64,000 nucleotides of DNA from an uncultured Chloracidobacterium sp. (GCA_936914845.1 CAKZGE010000001.1:242306-306305); one strand, 5' to 3'. Shown: positions 19,163-29,136, counted from the first letter of the stretch. The notes: generated by a model from the letters alone, not told the origin. Numbers and translations: made by a program.

Positions 19163-19793
19163 CTCCGATTTTGTGGCTTTCTGAGGCCTCGAAACTATCT
19201 AGAATAGCTTGTATGGCGGCCATTTGTCGAGCGGGCTTTTGCCTTTCCGCCAAAATGATCTGTTTTAGGTGATCGGCAGCAGCGGCAACTTCATCATTCA
19301 CTACAACGTACTGAAAAACTGAATAGCGATTGACCTCGTAAAGTGAATTTGCCAACCTTAGCGATATTTCAGATCCGGTTTCCGTCGCCCGCCCGGTCAA
19401 TCGCTGCTTCAAAGCGGCAAAGGAAGGCGGCAAAATGAATATGCTTACCGCCGTCGGGACACGCTCCATTACAGCCTCCGCACCCTGAACGTCAATTTCA
19501 AGGATCACATCGCGGCCTTCGGCAATTATCCTTTGTGTTTGGTCCAGAGACGTGCCGTAAAAATTCCCGTGAACCTCAGCATATTCCAGAAACGCCCCGG
19601 ACGCCCGGTAATCTTCAAATTGCTCTTTAGAAACAAAATGGTAGTCTTTTCCGTCGATCTCGCCGCTCCGTGCCGCCCGTGTGGTAAAGGAGACAGAATA
19701 GCCGATATCGGGAACCGACCGCAATATCTCACGGATCAATGTTCCCTTCCCGCCACCGGACGGCGAAGAAATGATGATCAAATTCCCCGTCAT
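19152..19793 (-). CDS. gmk: Guanylate kinase
   Basis: 213 residues, normal family length. The P-loop SSPSGGGKGTLI lies at residues 8-19, followed by the GMP-binding region SVSFTTRAARSGEIDGKDYH and YAEVHGNFYGT. It phosphorylates GMP to GDP with ATP. It starts one base after the yicC stop and overlaps rpoZ, so the three genes are translationally linked. Confidence 0.97.
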   Translation of the reverse strand: MTGNLIIISSPSGGGKGTLIREILRSVPDIGYSVSFTTRAARSGEIDGKDYHFVSKEQFEDYRASGAFLEYAEVHGNFYGTSLDQTQRIIAEGRDVILEIDVQGAEAVMERVPTAVSIFILPPSFAALKQRLTGRATETGSEISLRLANSLYEVNRYSVFQYVVVNDEVAAAADHLKQIILAERQKPARQMAAIQAILDSFEASESHKIGDAK

Positions 19794-20672
19794 TTATTCA
19801 ACATTCTGCACCTGTTCGCGGATCTTCTCGATCTCGCTTTTTATCTGCAGTGCATTTTCCTTGATCGTCAGATTATTAGTTTTCGAGGTAATGGTGTTAG
19901 CCTCTCGGTTCAGTTCCTGAGTCAAAAAATCGAGCCTTTTCCCAACTTCTTTCTCATCGGACATTATCGAACGAAAATGTTCAATATGCGTTCGTAGGCG
20001 AGCTATTTCTTCGGAGATATCCGCCCTTTCGGCGATATAGGAGACCTCTTGGGCCAAACGGCCTTGATCGAGTTCGATCTCCGCTCCGCTTTTCGCAAGT
20101 ATGTCCGCCACACGCTTAGAAAGTTTCTGCCGGTATTCCTCGGGAACTGATGCCGCCTCAGCCGCTATTGGCACCAATCGACTTTCTATCTCTGCCAACC
20201 TACTCTCCAGTTCCCCGCCGAGCATTCTGCCTTCAGCTTCGCGCATCTTTTCAAGATCATCCAGAGCGATCGTGACGGCCTCGTCCACAGCCGCAACGAA
20301 TTCCGCCGAAAACTCCTCTCGTTTCGGCGTCATTACGTTTGGCAAGCGGGCGATCACGTTGATATCAGGTTCGCCGGACAGATCGAAATCGTTCTGCAAT
20401 TGGCGCAATGCCGAAATATAGCCATTGATCAGTGGGCGGTTCAGGTCATATGCTACCTCCGCCGTCCGATCGTATTGGAAGTTTACATCCACACGGCCAC
20501 GCGAAAGCCGGCCTGATATCAGCCGTTTGATGGAAGTTTCGAGCTGCTGTAGTTCCGATGGCAGGCGTAACGAAACATCTAAAAATCGGTTATTTACGGT
20601 CTTCAATTCTACCGTAACTGAGAAAGTTTCATGCACCGCCCCGCCGCGGCCAAACCCGGTCATTGACTTCAT
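19794..20672 (-). CDS. yicC: YicC-family endoribonuclease-like protein
   Basis: 292 residues starting with the invariant MKSMTGFGRG and containing TVELKTVNNRFLDVSLRLP; the C-terminal DUF1732 part holds EVGKRLDFLTQELNREANT. YicC proteins have been described as RNases that affect small-RNA stability. First gene of the yicC-gmk-rpoZ operon. Confidence 0.95.
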   Translation of the reverse strand: MKSMTGFGRGGAVHETFSVTVELKTVNNRFLDVSLRLPSELQQLETSIKRLISGRLSRGRVDVNFQYDRTAEVAYDLNRPLINGYISALRQLQNDFDLSGEPDINVIARLPNVMTPKREEFSAEFVAAVDEAVTIALDDLEKMREAEGRMLGGELESRLAEIESRLVPIAAEAASVPEEYRQKLSKRVADILAKSGAEIELDQGRLAQEVSYIAERADISEEIARLRTHIEHFRSIMSDEKEVGKRLDFLTQELNREANTITSKTNNLTIKENALQIKSEIEKIREQVQNVE

Positions 20673-20722
20673 AATCGTCCTTAAATCTTAAACTAATGAA
20701 AACTTAAAGCAAATGATCCGTC

Positions 20723-22513
20723 CTAAAGATCTTTCTCATATGCAACCTGCAATTCATACAGGCGCTTGTATTTGCCGGCTGCGGCGAGCAATTGTTGATG
20801 GTTGCCGGACTCTATTACTCGTCCTTTTTCCATAACAATTATCGTGTCTGCCTTACGGATCGTAGAAAGCCTATGGGCGATGACGATCGATGTTTTGTCT
20901 GCCATCAAATTCGTCAGCGCCTTTTGTACCAATTCTTCCGATTCCGCATCTAGTGCCGACGTAGCCTCATCAAGGATCAAAACAGGAGCATTGACAAGAA
21001 CGGCTCTCGCTATAGCGATCCTCTGTCGTTGCCCGCCGGAGAGCATCGCCCCGCGCTCACCGACCATCGTGTCATACTTTTGCGGCAGCTGTTCAATGAA
21101 TTCATCCGCGAAAGCTATCCGTGCTGCATCGGCTATCTGCTCGTCAGTAGCATCCGGATCGCCATAAGAGATGTTATAGCGAACGGTATCATTAAATAGA
21201 ACGGTTTCCTGTGTGACCAAGGCGATCTGCCTTTTCAAGCTCGCTAATTCAGCGTCGCGAAGATCCGTATCGTCCCACTTGATCGAACCCTCCGTCGGGT
21301 CATACAAGCGTTGGACTAGTTTGATCAAGCTGGATTTTCCGCCGCCGCTCTCGCCAACCAAGGCGATCATTGAACCTTTCGGAACATCTAAGCTCACATC
21401 ATCCAATATTTGGCGTTCGCTATTGGGATACTTGAAACTTACATTTTGGATCGCGATCTTTTCAACCAAAGGCGTCAATTTCTTTGCATTCGCTTTTTCG
21501 GACAGCCGGTCATTCTCATCGAGAACGCTCCAGACATCTTTGGCCGCCGCAAACGCCCGGGAGATCTCATTGTGCTGCCGCGAGATCTTCCGCATCGGAT
21601 CATAGCTGCGAAATAGAAAGAACAAGAACGCAAAAAACTGGCCGGGCTCCATCTGGCCGAGATTTATCTCGCGAAGGCCAAAATAAAGCAAAACAAGTAT
21701 CGCCAGGGTCCCGATGGTCTCGATCGTCGGCGGAGATATCGCAGCAATGCGAAATGACCGCAGATTTGCATTCGCGATCAGCCGTGCCACGCGTTCGAAA
21801 CGTTTCATCTCGCGCGGCTCTGCCGAATAAGCTTTAACTATGGTCTGGTTCGAAAGTGTTTCCTGGGCCGTATCTGTCAAAAGCTTGTTGCCTTCAACCG
21901 ATTCTTCCGCCAGGCGACGAAGCGCTTTGCTGAACTTGGTGGTCAGAAGTGCGATGATCGGTGCGATAAGCAGTGCACCAAGCATTAATCGCCAATTATA
22001 GAAGAATGCGGCCGCGAGAAACCCGACCAGCAAGAGACTTTCGCGGAGCACGTCACGCAGATTTGCCGATACGGCGAGTTCGATGGCAGCACAGCTCACG
22101 ACCAGCCGCGATACCAAAAAGTTTGTGCGATGTCGTTCAAAAAAAGTGGCGGGCTGCACCAAGATGTGTTCGTAAAGTTTTCTCCGCAGATCGAATACTG
22201 CAGATTGGCCGATCTTGGCCATTAAATAAGATGAAAAGTATTCTGCAATGCCTTTAAGAACTGTAAAGGTCAACAACATCACCGAAATGGCAACCCATTT
22301 TCTGTACCAATTGTCTTGCGGAATAAGGTCCTGCAATGAGAACAGGGTCCATGCACCAACCTTTGCTCCCGGCGTGAACTGTTCGAATATCGGAACAAGC
22401 AATGCTCCGATCGCCGTTTCAAACAAAGCGACCGTCGCCATCGCCAGAGCGGCTACGGCAAATGTGGCCCAATATGGACGCACGTATTTAAGCAGTCTTT
22501 TCAGGTCATCCAT
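20723..22513 (-). CDS. ABC exporter, fused permease and ATPase (MsbA-like)
   Basis: 596 residues: an N-terminal six-helix membrane domain (about 1-320) and an ATPase domain with Walker A GESGGGKSS, signature LSGGQRQR, Walker B VLILDEATSALD and the H-loop IVIAHRLS. The half-transporter layout fits an MsbA-type homodimer exporting lipid or drug-like substrates. It lies 50 bases upstream of yicC on the same strand. The substrate cannot be told from sequence. Confidence 0.92.
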   Translation of the reverse strand: MDDLKRLLKYVRPYWATFAVAALAMATVALFETAIGALLVPIFEQFTPGAKVGAWTLFSLQDLIPQDNWYRKWVAISVMLLTFTVLKGIAEYFSSYLMAKIGQSAVFDLRRKLYEHILVQPATFFERHRTNFLVSRLVVSCAAIELAVSANLRDVLRESLLLVGFLAAAFFYNWRLMLGALLIAPIIALLTTKFSKALRRLAEESVEGNKLLTDTAQETLSNQTIVKAYSAEPREMKRFERVARLIANANLRSFRIAAISPPTIETIGTLAILVLLYFGLREINLGQMEPGQFFAFLFFLFRSYDPMRKISRQHNEISRAFAAAKDVWSVLDENDRLSEKANAKKLTPLVEKIAIQNVSFKYPNSERQILDDVSLDVPKGSMIALVGESGGGKSSLIKLVQRLYDPTEGSIKWDDTDLRDAELASLKRQIALVTQETVLFNDTVRYNISYGDPDATDEQIADAARIAFADEFIEQLPQKYDTMVGERGAMLSGGQRQRIAIARAVLVNAPVLILDEATSALDAESEELVQKALTNLMADKTSIVIAHRLSTIRKADTIIVMEKGRVIESGNHQQLLAAAGKYKRLYELQVAYEKDL

Positions 22514-22684
22514 GCAATATAAAGATTTGACTATACTAGACCCACTGCCGCGATGTCCAAACTAAAGGCGGCTTATCGAATGTAAGTAGCTTTATTTTCA
22601 GCATTATAAACAAAAGCGTTTGCAACCCGTTCGTTCTCTATGGCATCTTTTTCTTTTACGAACCTCTCTCGGAGATCATAAATT

Positions 22685-24214
22685 ATGAAGATGTCTAAGT
22701 TCCGATTTGCACTATTTTTGTTGTTGTTTGGTTCGATGGGTGCCGGGTTTGCCTTCGCCCAAGTGGACGTTGCCCGGCGCACGACGGCCATTACCTATCC
22801 CCTAGACGAACAGGTGATCGTACAGTTTCGCGGCACCACCCGCTTTCCGCGCATGAAAGGCGAAGCAAAGATAAAACGCACCAGCCGCAATGGTTCAGAG
22901 ATCAATCTTAGCGTTTCGAAGATGCCGCGGCCCTTTGAATTGGGTGCCGGATACGCCACGTACGTATTGTGGGCTATTTCGCCGGAAGGACAGGTCGACA
23001 ACTTGGGAGAGATCAAACGCCGTGGTTTTTTTGAATTTGATTCTAAGATGCGAGTGACCACAAAGCTGCAAACCTTCGCATTGATCATCACTGCCGAACC
23101 TCACTTTCTGGTTCGCAGACCGAGCCAAGCTATTATGCTTGAGAATTTGAGCCCCTACACCGCCAGCGGAAAAACGATAGCAACCATGCCCTCCGTCCAG
23201 TATTTTGGTAACTCCAGCGACTATTTCCGCGATTCTCGAACACCTGAAATAGCCGAAATAGACTATTCAAAGACCCCATCGACCATCTTGCAGGCTAAGC
23301 AGGCGGTCGCTCTCGCCCGCTATGCCGGTGCCGAAAGGGATGCCGCCCAAGAATTCAATGAGGCGGAAACTCTCTTGAAAAGTGCCGAAGAACAGTGGCG
23401 TGCGGGCCGCGCAGAAGAGGACGTTGACATTTCCGCCCGCCGAGCCATCAGTTCAGCGGTTCAAGCGGAATCGACCGCGGGTTTGAGAAAGACAGCCCGC
23501 GAAAAGCGTGACGAACAGGTGCGTGCCGATGCCGAGACCCGCCAGGCCGAGAATAAATACACCGATGCGATGGAGCAGATAGAGGATCTCAAGCGGCAGT
23601 TGTCGCAGGAAACGCGTAACCGTGAGCTTTCAGAACGTGATGGCGTCAATGCAAACCAACAGGTCAAAGACCTGCGGGCCGAAAATGCTAAGTTACGTGA
23701 AGAATTGACGGCCGCGAAGATCGATGCGGACAACGCCAAACGAAAATTGGCTGCCGTCGAAAATGACCGCGCCAAAGAACAGCGTTTGAACGCACTTGCG
23801 GAATACGAGCCGCAATTGATCCAGGCTCTCAAGAAATTTGGCAGCGTTGCCAAAACAGATCGCGGCATTGTTCTGTCGATGCCGGAAAATCTCTGGTCTT
23901 CGATCAGTTCTTCGAATTTGGCCGCCAATGGAGATTCCCGTCTGGCAGAATTGGGTGAGCTTTTATCGCGAAATGCCGATTATAAAGTCTCGATAGAGTC
24001 TCATATAGATGATCGAGGGGAGCAATCCGCTCAGGATGGTGTCACGCGTGACCGTGCAAATCTGGTTAGCATGCGGCTTTCCACATATGGCGTACAGCAG
24101 AGCCGAATAGAAGCTAAAGGAATGGGAGCAGCGGTACCTGTCGCCCCAAATTCGACCAATGCCAACCGTGCAAAGAATCGCCGCGTAGAAGTGGTTCTTT
24201 CCCCGGCGATCTAG
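22685..24214 (+). CDS. OmpA-family protein with coiled coil
   Basis: 509 residues. Signal peptide 1-25 (ending AFAQ), a beta-rich N-terminal domain to about 170, a long charged coiled coil at about 200-365 (alternating Glu/Arg/Lys heptads), and a C-terminal OmpA peptidoglycan-binding domain from about 380 with NANRAKNRRVEVVL. It probably ties the outer membrane or a periplasmic structure to the cell wall. It is divergent from the ABC exporter. The ATG two codons later is an alternative start. Confidence 0.88.
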   Translation: MKMSKFRFALFLLLFGSMGAGFAFAQVDVARRTTAITYPLDEQVIVQFRGTTRFPRMKGEAKIKRTSRNGSEINLSVSKMPRPFELGAGYATYVLWAISPEGQVDNLGEIKRRGFFEFDSKMRVTTKLQTFALIITAEPHFLVRRPSQAIMLENLSPYTASGKTIATMPSVQYFGNSSDYFRDSRTPEIAEIDYSKTPSTILQAKQAVALARYAGAERDAAQEFNEAETLLKSAEEQWRAGRAEEDVDISARRAISSAVQAESTAGLRKTAREKRDEQVRADAETRQAENKYTDAMEQIEDLKRQLSQETRNRELSERDGVNANQQVKDLRAENAKLREELTAAKIDADNAKRKLAAVENDRAKEQRLNALAEYEPQLIQALKKFGSVAKTDRGIVLSMPENLWSSISSSNLAANGDSRLAELGELLSRNADYKVSIESHIDDRGEQSAQDGVTRDRANLVSMRLSTYGVQQSRIEAKGMGAAVPVAPNSTNANRAKNRRVEVVLSPAI

Positions 24215-24287
24215 ATCCGCAGGTACATTTCATAAACGCGAGTGCGAAGATGGGTTCAACCTTTCTTCGCATTTGCCTTTTTGCCGA

Positions 24288-25223
24288 TCAGTTCTTAAAT
24301 ACTTTGATACGATCGGGTGGCAGTCCGAGCATACATTCATCGCCGACATTAAGTCCGACTAGGCGAAGCACCATTGCACACAGCCTGAGCCCGCCGGCAT
24401 TAAGATCCACCAAAGTTGTCGCTCCCCTTGGTCGAATGCCTGCAATAGATGCCTTGATCAGATTGTCTTCGGGAAAGGATGCTCCGAAGGATATAGATAT
24501 CTGTTCCGGTCTGATGCCAAGGAGCATGTTTTGATTGAGCGGAGCAAGAGCCGACCGTTCTATCTTTTGCACCGTCAAACGGTGTTCCCCATCAATGGTC
24601 AAGTATTGTGGATCTTCTGATCTGCTTGAGGTCAAACGCCGCGCCTCGAAAAGATTGTTGCGACCCGTCATGCGAGCCGCTGCAGAGGTCTCCGGCAGGT
24701 CATAAAGTTCCTGCGGCGTACCTGTTTGAATTAGATAGCTATTTTCTATCAAAGCAACGCGATCGCAAACTTCAAAAACGTCCGCAAAATCGGACGCTGC
24801 ATATACGACACAAAGCCCCCGTTCAGCCGCGTCTTCGCGAAGACGTCTAAAACAGAGAGTTCTTGTCGCCGGGTCAGACCCGCAAAAGGTGCGATCGAAA
24901 AGCAATATCTTTCGTCCGGAATCGGTCGCCATTTCGACAGTCTTCAGATCCTGCCGCTCTTTTCCATCGCCGGCCGACGAAAAAACGCGCGACATAAACC
25001 CCTTAGAGATCTCGTTTTTTAAATACACGTCTTTCGAAGAAGCAGAGATCGTGCCGCCGTCGCTTGCCGCCTCATCCTTGATCAACCTCAGAAGCATATC
25101 TAGAGCTTCGACATCGTCAGAACAAATACCGAACACTTCGCCCGGCACTACCTCGAACGAAACATCGCGAAGCAGCCAACGATCGGCCGCACGTTTTGAG
25201 ACATCTTTTACAATTAGGGTCAT
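24288..25223 (-). CDS. ABC ATPase homologue lacking nucleotide-binding motifs, with TOBE domain
   Basis: 311 residues with the overall layout of an importer ATPase of the MalK/PotA type: an N-terminal beta core (LIVKDVSKRAADRWLLRDVS), the helix after a would-be P-loop, RVALIENSYLIQTGTPQELY, and a C-terminal TOBE-like domain (LLGIRPEQISISFG). The Walker A position reads FGICSDDVEALDMLL, with no GxxGxGKS/T. No LSGGQ is present, and the Walker B region reads KILLFDRTF without the catalytic Glu. The reading frame is intact with normal codon use, so it looks like a maintained pseudo-ATPase rather than decay. No permease gene is adjacent. Function unknown. Confidence 0.75.
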   Translation of the reverse strand: MTLIVKDVSKRAADRWLLRDVSFEVVPGEVFGICSDDVEALDMLLRLIKDEAASDGGTISASSKDVYLKNEISKGFMSRVFSSAGDGKERQDLKTVEMATDSGRKILLFDRTFCGSDPATRTLCFRRLREDAAERGLCVVYAASDFADVFEVCDRVALIENSYLIQTGTPQELYDLPETSAAARMTGRNNLFEARRLTSSRSEDPQYLTIDGEHRLTVQKIERSALAPLNQNMLLGIRPEQISISFGASFPEDNLIKASIAGIRPRGATTLVDLNAGGLRLCAMVLRLVGLNVGDECMLGLPPDRIKVFKN

Positions 25224-25323
25224 ATCCGAATATTTATCTTTCGTGGAACTCCGGACAGTAATGTGCGTGCAAACAAAAGTATGCTTTCGTCATCAGATTA
25301 AAGCAAGTATAATTGAAACCTTG

Positions 25324-25602
25324 ATGAATCAGAAAAAAGAAACAATTACACGCAAGGTAGTTCGAGCCGGCAGCTGGCAACTGCTTCGCCGCACAGCAAA
25401 AATGCTTCCTTTTGGTGGAACTTTGGTCGCGGTCGCCCTCGTCGGAACGGACATTCGTAAAAAAGGTGTGGTAAATGGAATAGCCAATTCTGCCCTCGAC
25501 GCGATCCCGGTCTTGGGACTGGTCAAGAACGGCGTTGAACTTGTTCGTGGCGATTTTTTCCCGGATCGTGAGAGGCCCGAAAAAATAAGGAGCAAAGTAT
25601 AA
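25324..25602 (+). CDS. Conserved small hypothetical protein
   Basis: 92 residues from the ATG at 25324; the frame runs far upstream but that part is antisense to the ABC-like gene. Residues 28-75 are hydrophobic with Gly (FGGTLVAVALVGTDI, IANSALDAIPVLGLVKNGVE), suggesting a hairpin that inserts in or lies on a membrane. I do not recognise a family. A TATAAT box lies ten bases before the start (25308-25313), so the transcript may have almost no leader. The next gene begins two bases after the stop. Confidence 0.6.
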   Translation: MNQKKETITRKVVRAGSWQLLRRTAKMLPFGGTLVAVALVGTDIRKKGVVNGIANSALDAIPVLGLVKNGVELVRGDFFPDRERPEKIRSKV

Positions 25603-25603
25603 T

Positions 25604-26305
25604 ATGAGATGGTTTGGAAAAGGGGTATTCACCGTTCTTGCTTTTACTGTAGCGATCGGTGCCGCGGCACAGGACACATCCGCTCAACGCAACAAACGCA
25701 AAAAACGCCCTGTCGCTCCGGTTGTTGCCAGCCCAACCTTGCAGCCCCAAACCGAGCCGGTGGTCGTCAGCAGGGCGGATGAATTTCAGGATAATTCCTC
25801 CGCACTTCCTCCACAGCCCGTTTATGAAGCGGCTCCTGTTTCTCCCTCGCCTAATTTTTCCGACATCGAAACGCGGATCAAACAGCTCGAAAGCCAAAAC
25901 AAGAACGATTATGACACTAGGCAAAAGCGTTTGATGCTTAATCTAGACATTTTAACTCGGGCCGAACAACGGACTGAGGCTCTTCGTAAACAGTCTTTTG
26001 AACTCGCCGAAAAAGAAGCCGGCATCAGAACAAAACTGGATACTTTAGAGATCGAAGGCAGCTCAGAAAAGATCGATCGCGAAGTTGCTTTCGCCGGCAC
26101 CCTGCGGCCCGAAGAGATGCGGGCGGCAAGACAAAAAGCCGTAAATGCTGAAAAAACGAATTTGACCAACCTGTTAAATCAGATCGTTCAAACTCGTTCC
26201 AGTATTGATCAAAACCTTTTGCGTGCGGACCAAATGGTCGAACGACTACGGTCAAAACTCGAAAAAGATATCGACGATGCGATCGCCGACGAGCAACAGC
26301 CCTAA
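25604..26305 (+). CDS. Exported coiled-coil protein, unknown
   Basis: 233 residues: signal peptide (1-22, AAAQ end), a basic patch (RNKRKKRP), a Pro-rich linker to about 85, then a long helical coiled coil rich in Glu/Arg/Lys. It probably sits in the periplasm as an elongated dimer. It starts two bases after the previous stop and is likely co-transcribed with it. It converges on mtnA with a four-base overlap. No family recognised. Confidence 0.75.
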   Translation: MRWFGKGVFTVLAFTVAIGAAAQDTSAQRNKRKKRPVAPVVASPTLQPQTEPVVVSRADEFQDNSSALPPQPVYEAAPVSPSPNFSDIETRIKQLESQNKNDYDTRQKRLMLNLDILTRAEQRTEALRKQSFELAEKEAGIRTKLDTLEIEGSSEKIDREVAFAGTLRPEEMRAARQKAVNAEKTNLTNLLNQIVQTRSSIDQNLLRADQMVERLRSKLEKDIDDAIADEQQP

Positions 26306-27357
26306 CTTTCGAATTGTTTTTTCAAGCTTTCGATATATGGTGCCCGCGCGACTCCTTTTTCCGTGATTATCGCTGTTACGAGGTCATTGGGCGTTACGTC
26401 GAATGCATAATTGCTAACATCTACGCTCTCCGGTGCAAGCTGGATCTCTTTGACATGCGTGACCTCGCGTATATCGCGTTCCTCGATGGGTATCTCATCA
26501 CCGGTCGGGCAATTGAGGTCGATCGTTGACAATGGAGCAGCCACATAAAAAGGGATGCCATGGCGTTTGGCAAGCACCGCCACCATGTATGTTCCGATCT
26601 TATTGGCGACATCTCCATTAGCAGCGATGCGGTCCGAACCGACAACAACCGCCTGCACCCGCCCTTTTTTCATGACATGTCCTGACATATTGTCCGTAAT
26701 AAGGGTAACGGGAATATTGTCTTCCATCAATTCCCAAGCTGTCAGCCGCGCTCCTTGTAAATACGGACGCGTTTCGTCTGCGATGACGCTAATGTTCTTA
26801 CCCTGGTCGACCGCTCCGCGAATAACACCAAGAGCGGTTCCCCACACACCGCCTGTTGCCAAAGCTCCGGCATTGCAGTGGGTCAGAACGGTGGAATTGT
26901 CGTCGATCAAATCACCGCCGAATTGAGCGATCAAGCGCTGCGATTCTATATCTTCTTCGTGTATCGCCTTAGCTTCATCAAGGAGTATCTGCTTGATCTC
27001 ACTGACCGTATGGCCTTCATCTTTGGCTTTCAGAAAGATACGCTTCATTCTATCGATCGCCCAGAATAGATTTACGGCCGTCGGGCGCGTTGCTCCGAGA
27101 ACGTCCGCTACGTATTCGATCTCTTCGCCGAGGTCATCAACATTAGTTCCGACAAACTGTTTGGCACCCAGAGCAATGCCATATGCGGCAGAGACCCCAA
27201 TGGCCGGTGCTCCCCGAACGACCATGTCTTTGATGCCGGCAGCTACTTCGTCATAGCTCTTCAGCGTCAACCATTTTTCCTCGCCCGGAAGAAGACGTTG
27301 ATCCAACATCAACACGCCTTCATCCGACCACTTAACAGGTATGATCTTTAGTTCCAT
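26302..27357 (-). CDS. mtnA: S-methyl-5-thioribose-1-phosphate isomerase
   Basis: 351 residues, full length. It shows RGAPAIGVSAAYGIALGA near the N-terminus, the catalytic Cys in THCNAGALAT and the catalytic Asp in VVGSDRIAANGDVANKIGT. It isomerises methylthioribose-1-phosphate to the ribulose form in methionine salvage. It belongs to the eIF2B-alpha-like superfamily, but the active-site pair and length favour MtnA. Other salvage genes are not in the window. Confidence 0.95.
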   Translation of the reverse strand: MELKIIPVKWSDEGVLMLDQRLLPGEEKWLTLKSYDEVAAGIKDMVVRGAPAIGVSAAYGIALGAKQFVGTNVDDLGEEIEYVADVLGATRPTAVNLFWAIDRMKRIFLKAKDEGHTVSEIKQILLDEAKAIHEEDIESQRLIAQFGGDLIDDNSTVLTHCNAGALATGGVWGTALGVIRGAVDQGKNISVIADETRPYLQGARLTAWELMEDNIPVTLITDNMSGHVMKKGRVQAVVVGSDRIAANGDVANKIGTYMVAVLAKRHGIPFYVAAPLSTIDLNCPTGDEIPIEERDIREVTHVKEIQLAPESVDVSNYAFDVTPNDLVTAIITEKGVARAPYIESLKKQFES

Positions 27358-27464
27358 AATGTGAAATAAAAATCTTACGTAAATTTCGGCGAACTAACAA
27401 GAAAGGCGAAACTTTTTATGACGGGATACGCGTTCTAGTATGCAGGAGAATTTACAAACTACGT

Positions 27465-28127
27465 ATGGTCATTGAAGTTCTTGATTCGATCCACGCCAAG
27501 GTCACAGGAAATCGCTGCCTACAAGCTTTTACCGCATTTACTCGGGTACTATTGGCTGTCGGCTTCATCCCGCCAAGCATTCCAAAAATACTACATAGGC
27601 CTTTTACTATGTTGCCCGATTCGAACCCGGTTGGGCACTATTTCAATGCTTTGTATCAAACCGGGTTCTACTATGAATTTATCGGCTGGTCACAACTGCT
27701 CGCCGCAATATTGCTTTTGATACCCCGAACGTCCCACATCGGCGCCGTGATGTTTCTTCCGATCATCGTCAACATAGCCGTGCTTACCTGTTCGGTAGGT
27801 TTTGTCGGAACTTGGTTGATCACCATCTTGATGGCCCTAGCCGCAGCTTATCTCACGGCATGGGAATTCGACCGGTTCAGGCCCATGTTCGCGGACCGCG
27901 CTGATCAAGCTCGAGGATCTCGAATGCAGTTTGTTGCGATTCCCGCCTTTTTTGCTCTAGGCGGCTCCATCATCGCTTTCCTTTTCAGCATTTTTCGAAT
28001 TGGCAATTTCAATGACTACGGAAAGATGGCGCTGTTCTTCGCGCTGATCGGAGCGATCTTTGGTATGGCCGTTGCTCTCCACTTTCGCTTTATGAGAACA
28101 GGCAAGCTGTTAGAAAAAACCGGCTGA
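27465..28127 (+). CDS. DoxX-like membrane protein
   Basis: 220 residues with at least five hydrophobic segments. The N-terminal part (TRVLLAVGFIPPSIPKIL, then GWSQLLAAILLLIPRTSHIG) matches DoxX-family proteins, which form small membrane complexes often connected to redox stress. The last 80 residues form a further helix pair beyond the usual DoxX length. Divergent from mtnA. Confidence 0.75.
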   Translation: MVIEVLDSIHAKVTGNRCLQAFTAFTRVLLAVGFIPPSIPKILHRPFTMLPDSNPVGHYFNALYQTGFYYEFIGWSQLLAAILLLIPRTSHIGAVMFLPIIVNIAVLTCSVGFVGTWLITILMALAAAYLTAWEFDRFRPMFADRADQARGSRMQFVAIPAFFALGGSIIAFLFSIFRIGNFNDYGKMALFFALIGAIFGMAVALHFRFMRTGKLLEKTG

Positions 28128-28192
28128 TCTTTGAATGATGCACGCCGATGTGGTAGTTTTACTTTACTTCAAGGTGCTCCAAAAAAGTAAAT

Positions 28193-28585
28193 ATGAATCA
28201 GGTGAAGATCTCACACGTTGCATCTGTCGATTTTACGGTCAAAGAAGACTATCTGCGAGCCGTCGTTTCACACGGCGAAAATTCCTACGAAAATGCTATT
28301 TTCTATTGGAAAAGGATCCGCGATGAGATCTCGGCAGGAAAACACCGCAAGCTGCTTATTATTGAACAATTGAGCGGATCGATGAGCGTAGCTGACGTAT
28401 TTCAATTGGTCGGACAGATCGTTGAAATGGGTTTTGTCGGCGTTAAGATCGCCTTTGTTGACACGGGCCACCGCTACGAACTAGGAGATTTCGGTATCAC
28501 CGCCGGAGCTAATCGCGGCCTGTGGGGCCAAATATTCTACGACGAAAAGGAGGCCGAAGATTGGCTCCTTTCTGATGAGAAGTGA
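28193..28585 (+). CDS. STAS/SpoIIAA-like small protein
   Basis: 130 residues, soluble. The pattern of a short strand, long helix with RDEISAGKHRKLLIIEQL, and a C-terminal DEKEAEDWLLS resembles STAS/SpoIIAA-like proteins. Function unknown. Its TGA stop overlaps the GTG start of the macrodomain gene (GTGA), so the two are translationally coupled. Confidence 0.6.
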   Translation: MNQVKISHVASVDFTVKEDYLRAVVSHGENSYENAIFYWKRIRDEISAGKHRKLLIIEQLSGSMSVADVFQLVGQIVEMGFVGVKIAFVDTGHRYELGDFGITAGANRGLWGQIFYDEKEAEDWLLSDEK

Positions 28586-29136
28586 TCGACCAAGCCTCTG
28601 ATCGCGTCAAGATACTCTGCGGCGACCTAACGCAGAACGATGCGGACGCAATAGTCAATGCGGCGAACCGAACGCTTTTAGGCGGCGGCGGGGTTGATGG
28701 AGCGATCCATGCAAAAGGCGGCCCCGCGATCCTTTTTGAATGCGAAAAGATCCGGGCAGAACTGCTTCCCGATGGGCTTCCGACGGGCGAAGCTGTTATC
28801 ACCACCGCCGGCATGCTTCCGGCTAAGTTCGTCATCCATACCGTCGGGCCGATCTATGGAGAGAATAACGGGCGTGATGCCGAATTGCTTGCTGCCTGTT
28901 ACATCAATTCCATTGCTCTTGCCAGATCTAAAGGGTTGAGATCGATCGCTTTTCCCTCGATATCCACCGGAGCTTTCGGATATCCGAAACAACGCGCGGC
29001 CCATGTTGTGGGCCGGACACTTATTGATCTGTTGTCCGAAGATATTGATCTCCCGCAGGTCCGCCTCGTTTTCTATACGTTGGAAGATGCTTCTCTATTC
29101 AACCGCTGCAGCGGATTACGTCCGCTTCATATTTGA
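28582..29136 (+). CDS. Macrodomain protein, probable O-acetyl-ADP-ribose deacetylase
   Basis: 184 residues starting with GTG overlapping the upstream stop. Macrodomain signatures are complete: GDLTQNDADAIVNAAN, GGGGVDGAIHAKGG and SISTGAFGYPKQRAA. YmdB-type macrodomains remove the acetyl group from O-acetyl-ADP-ribose or reverse ADP-ribosylation. It is coupled to the STAS-like gene. Confidence 0.92.
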   Translation: MIDQASDRVKILCGDLTQNDADAIVNAANRTLLGGGGVDGAIHAKGGPAILFECEKIRAELLPDGLPTGEAVITTAGMLPAKFVIHTVGPIYGENNGRDAELLAACYINSIALARSKGLRSIAFPSISTGAFGYPKQRAAHVVGRTLIDLLSEDIDLPQVRLVFYTLEDASLFNRCSGLRPLHI

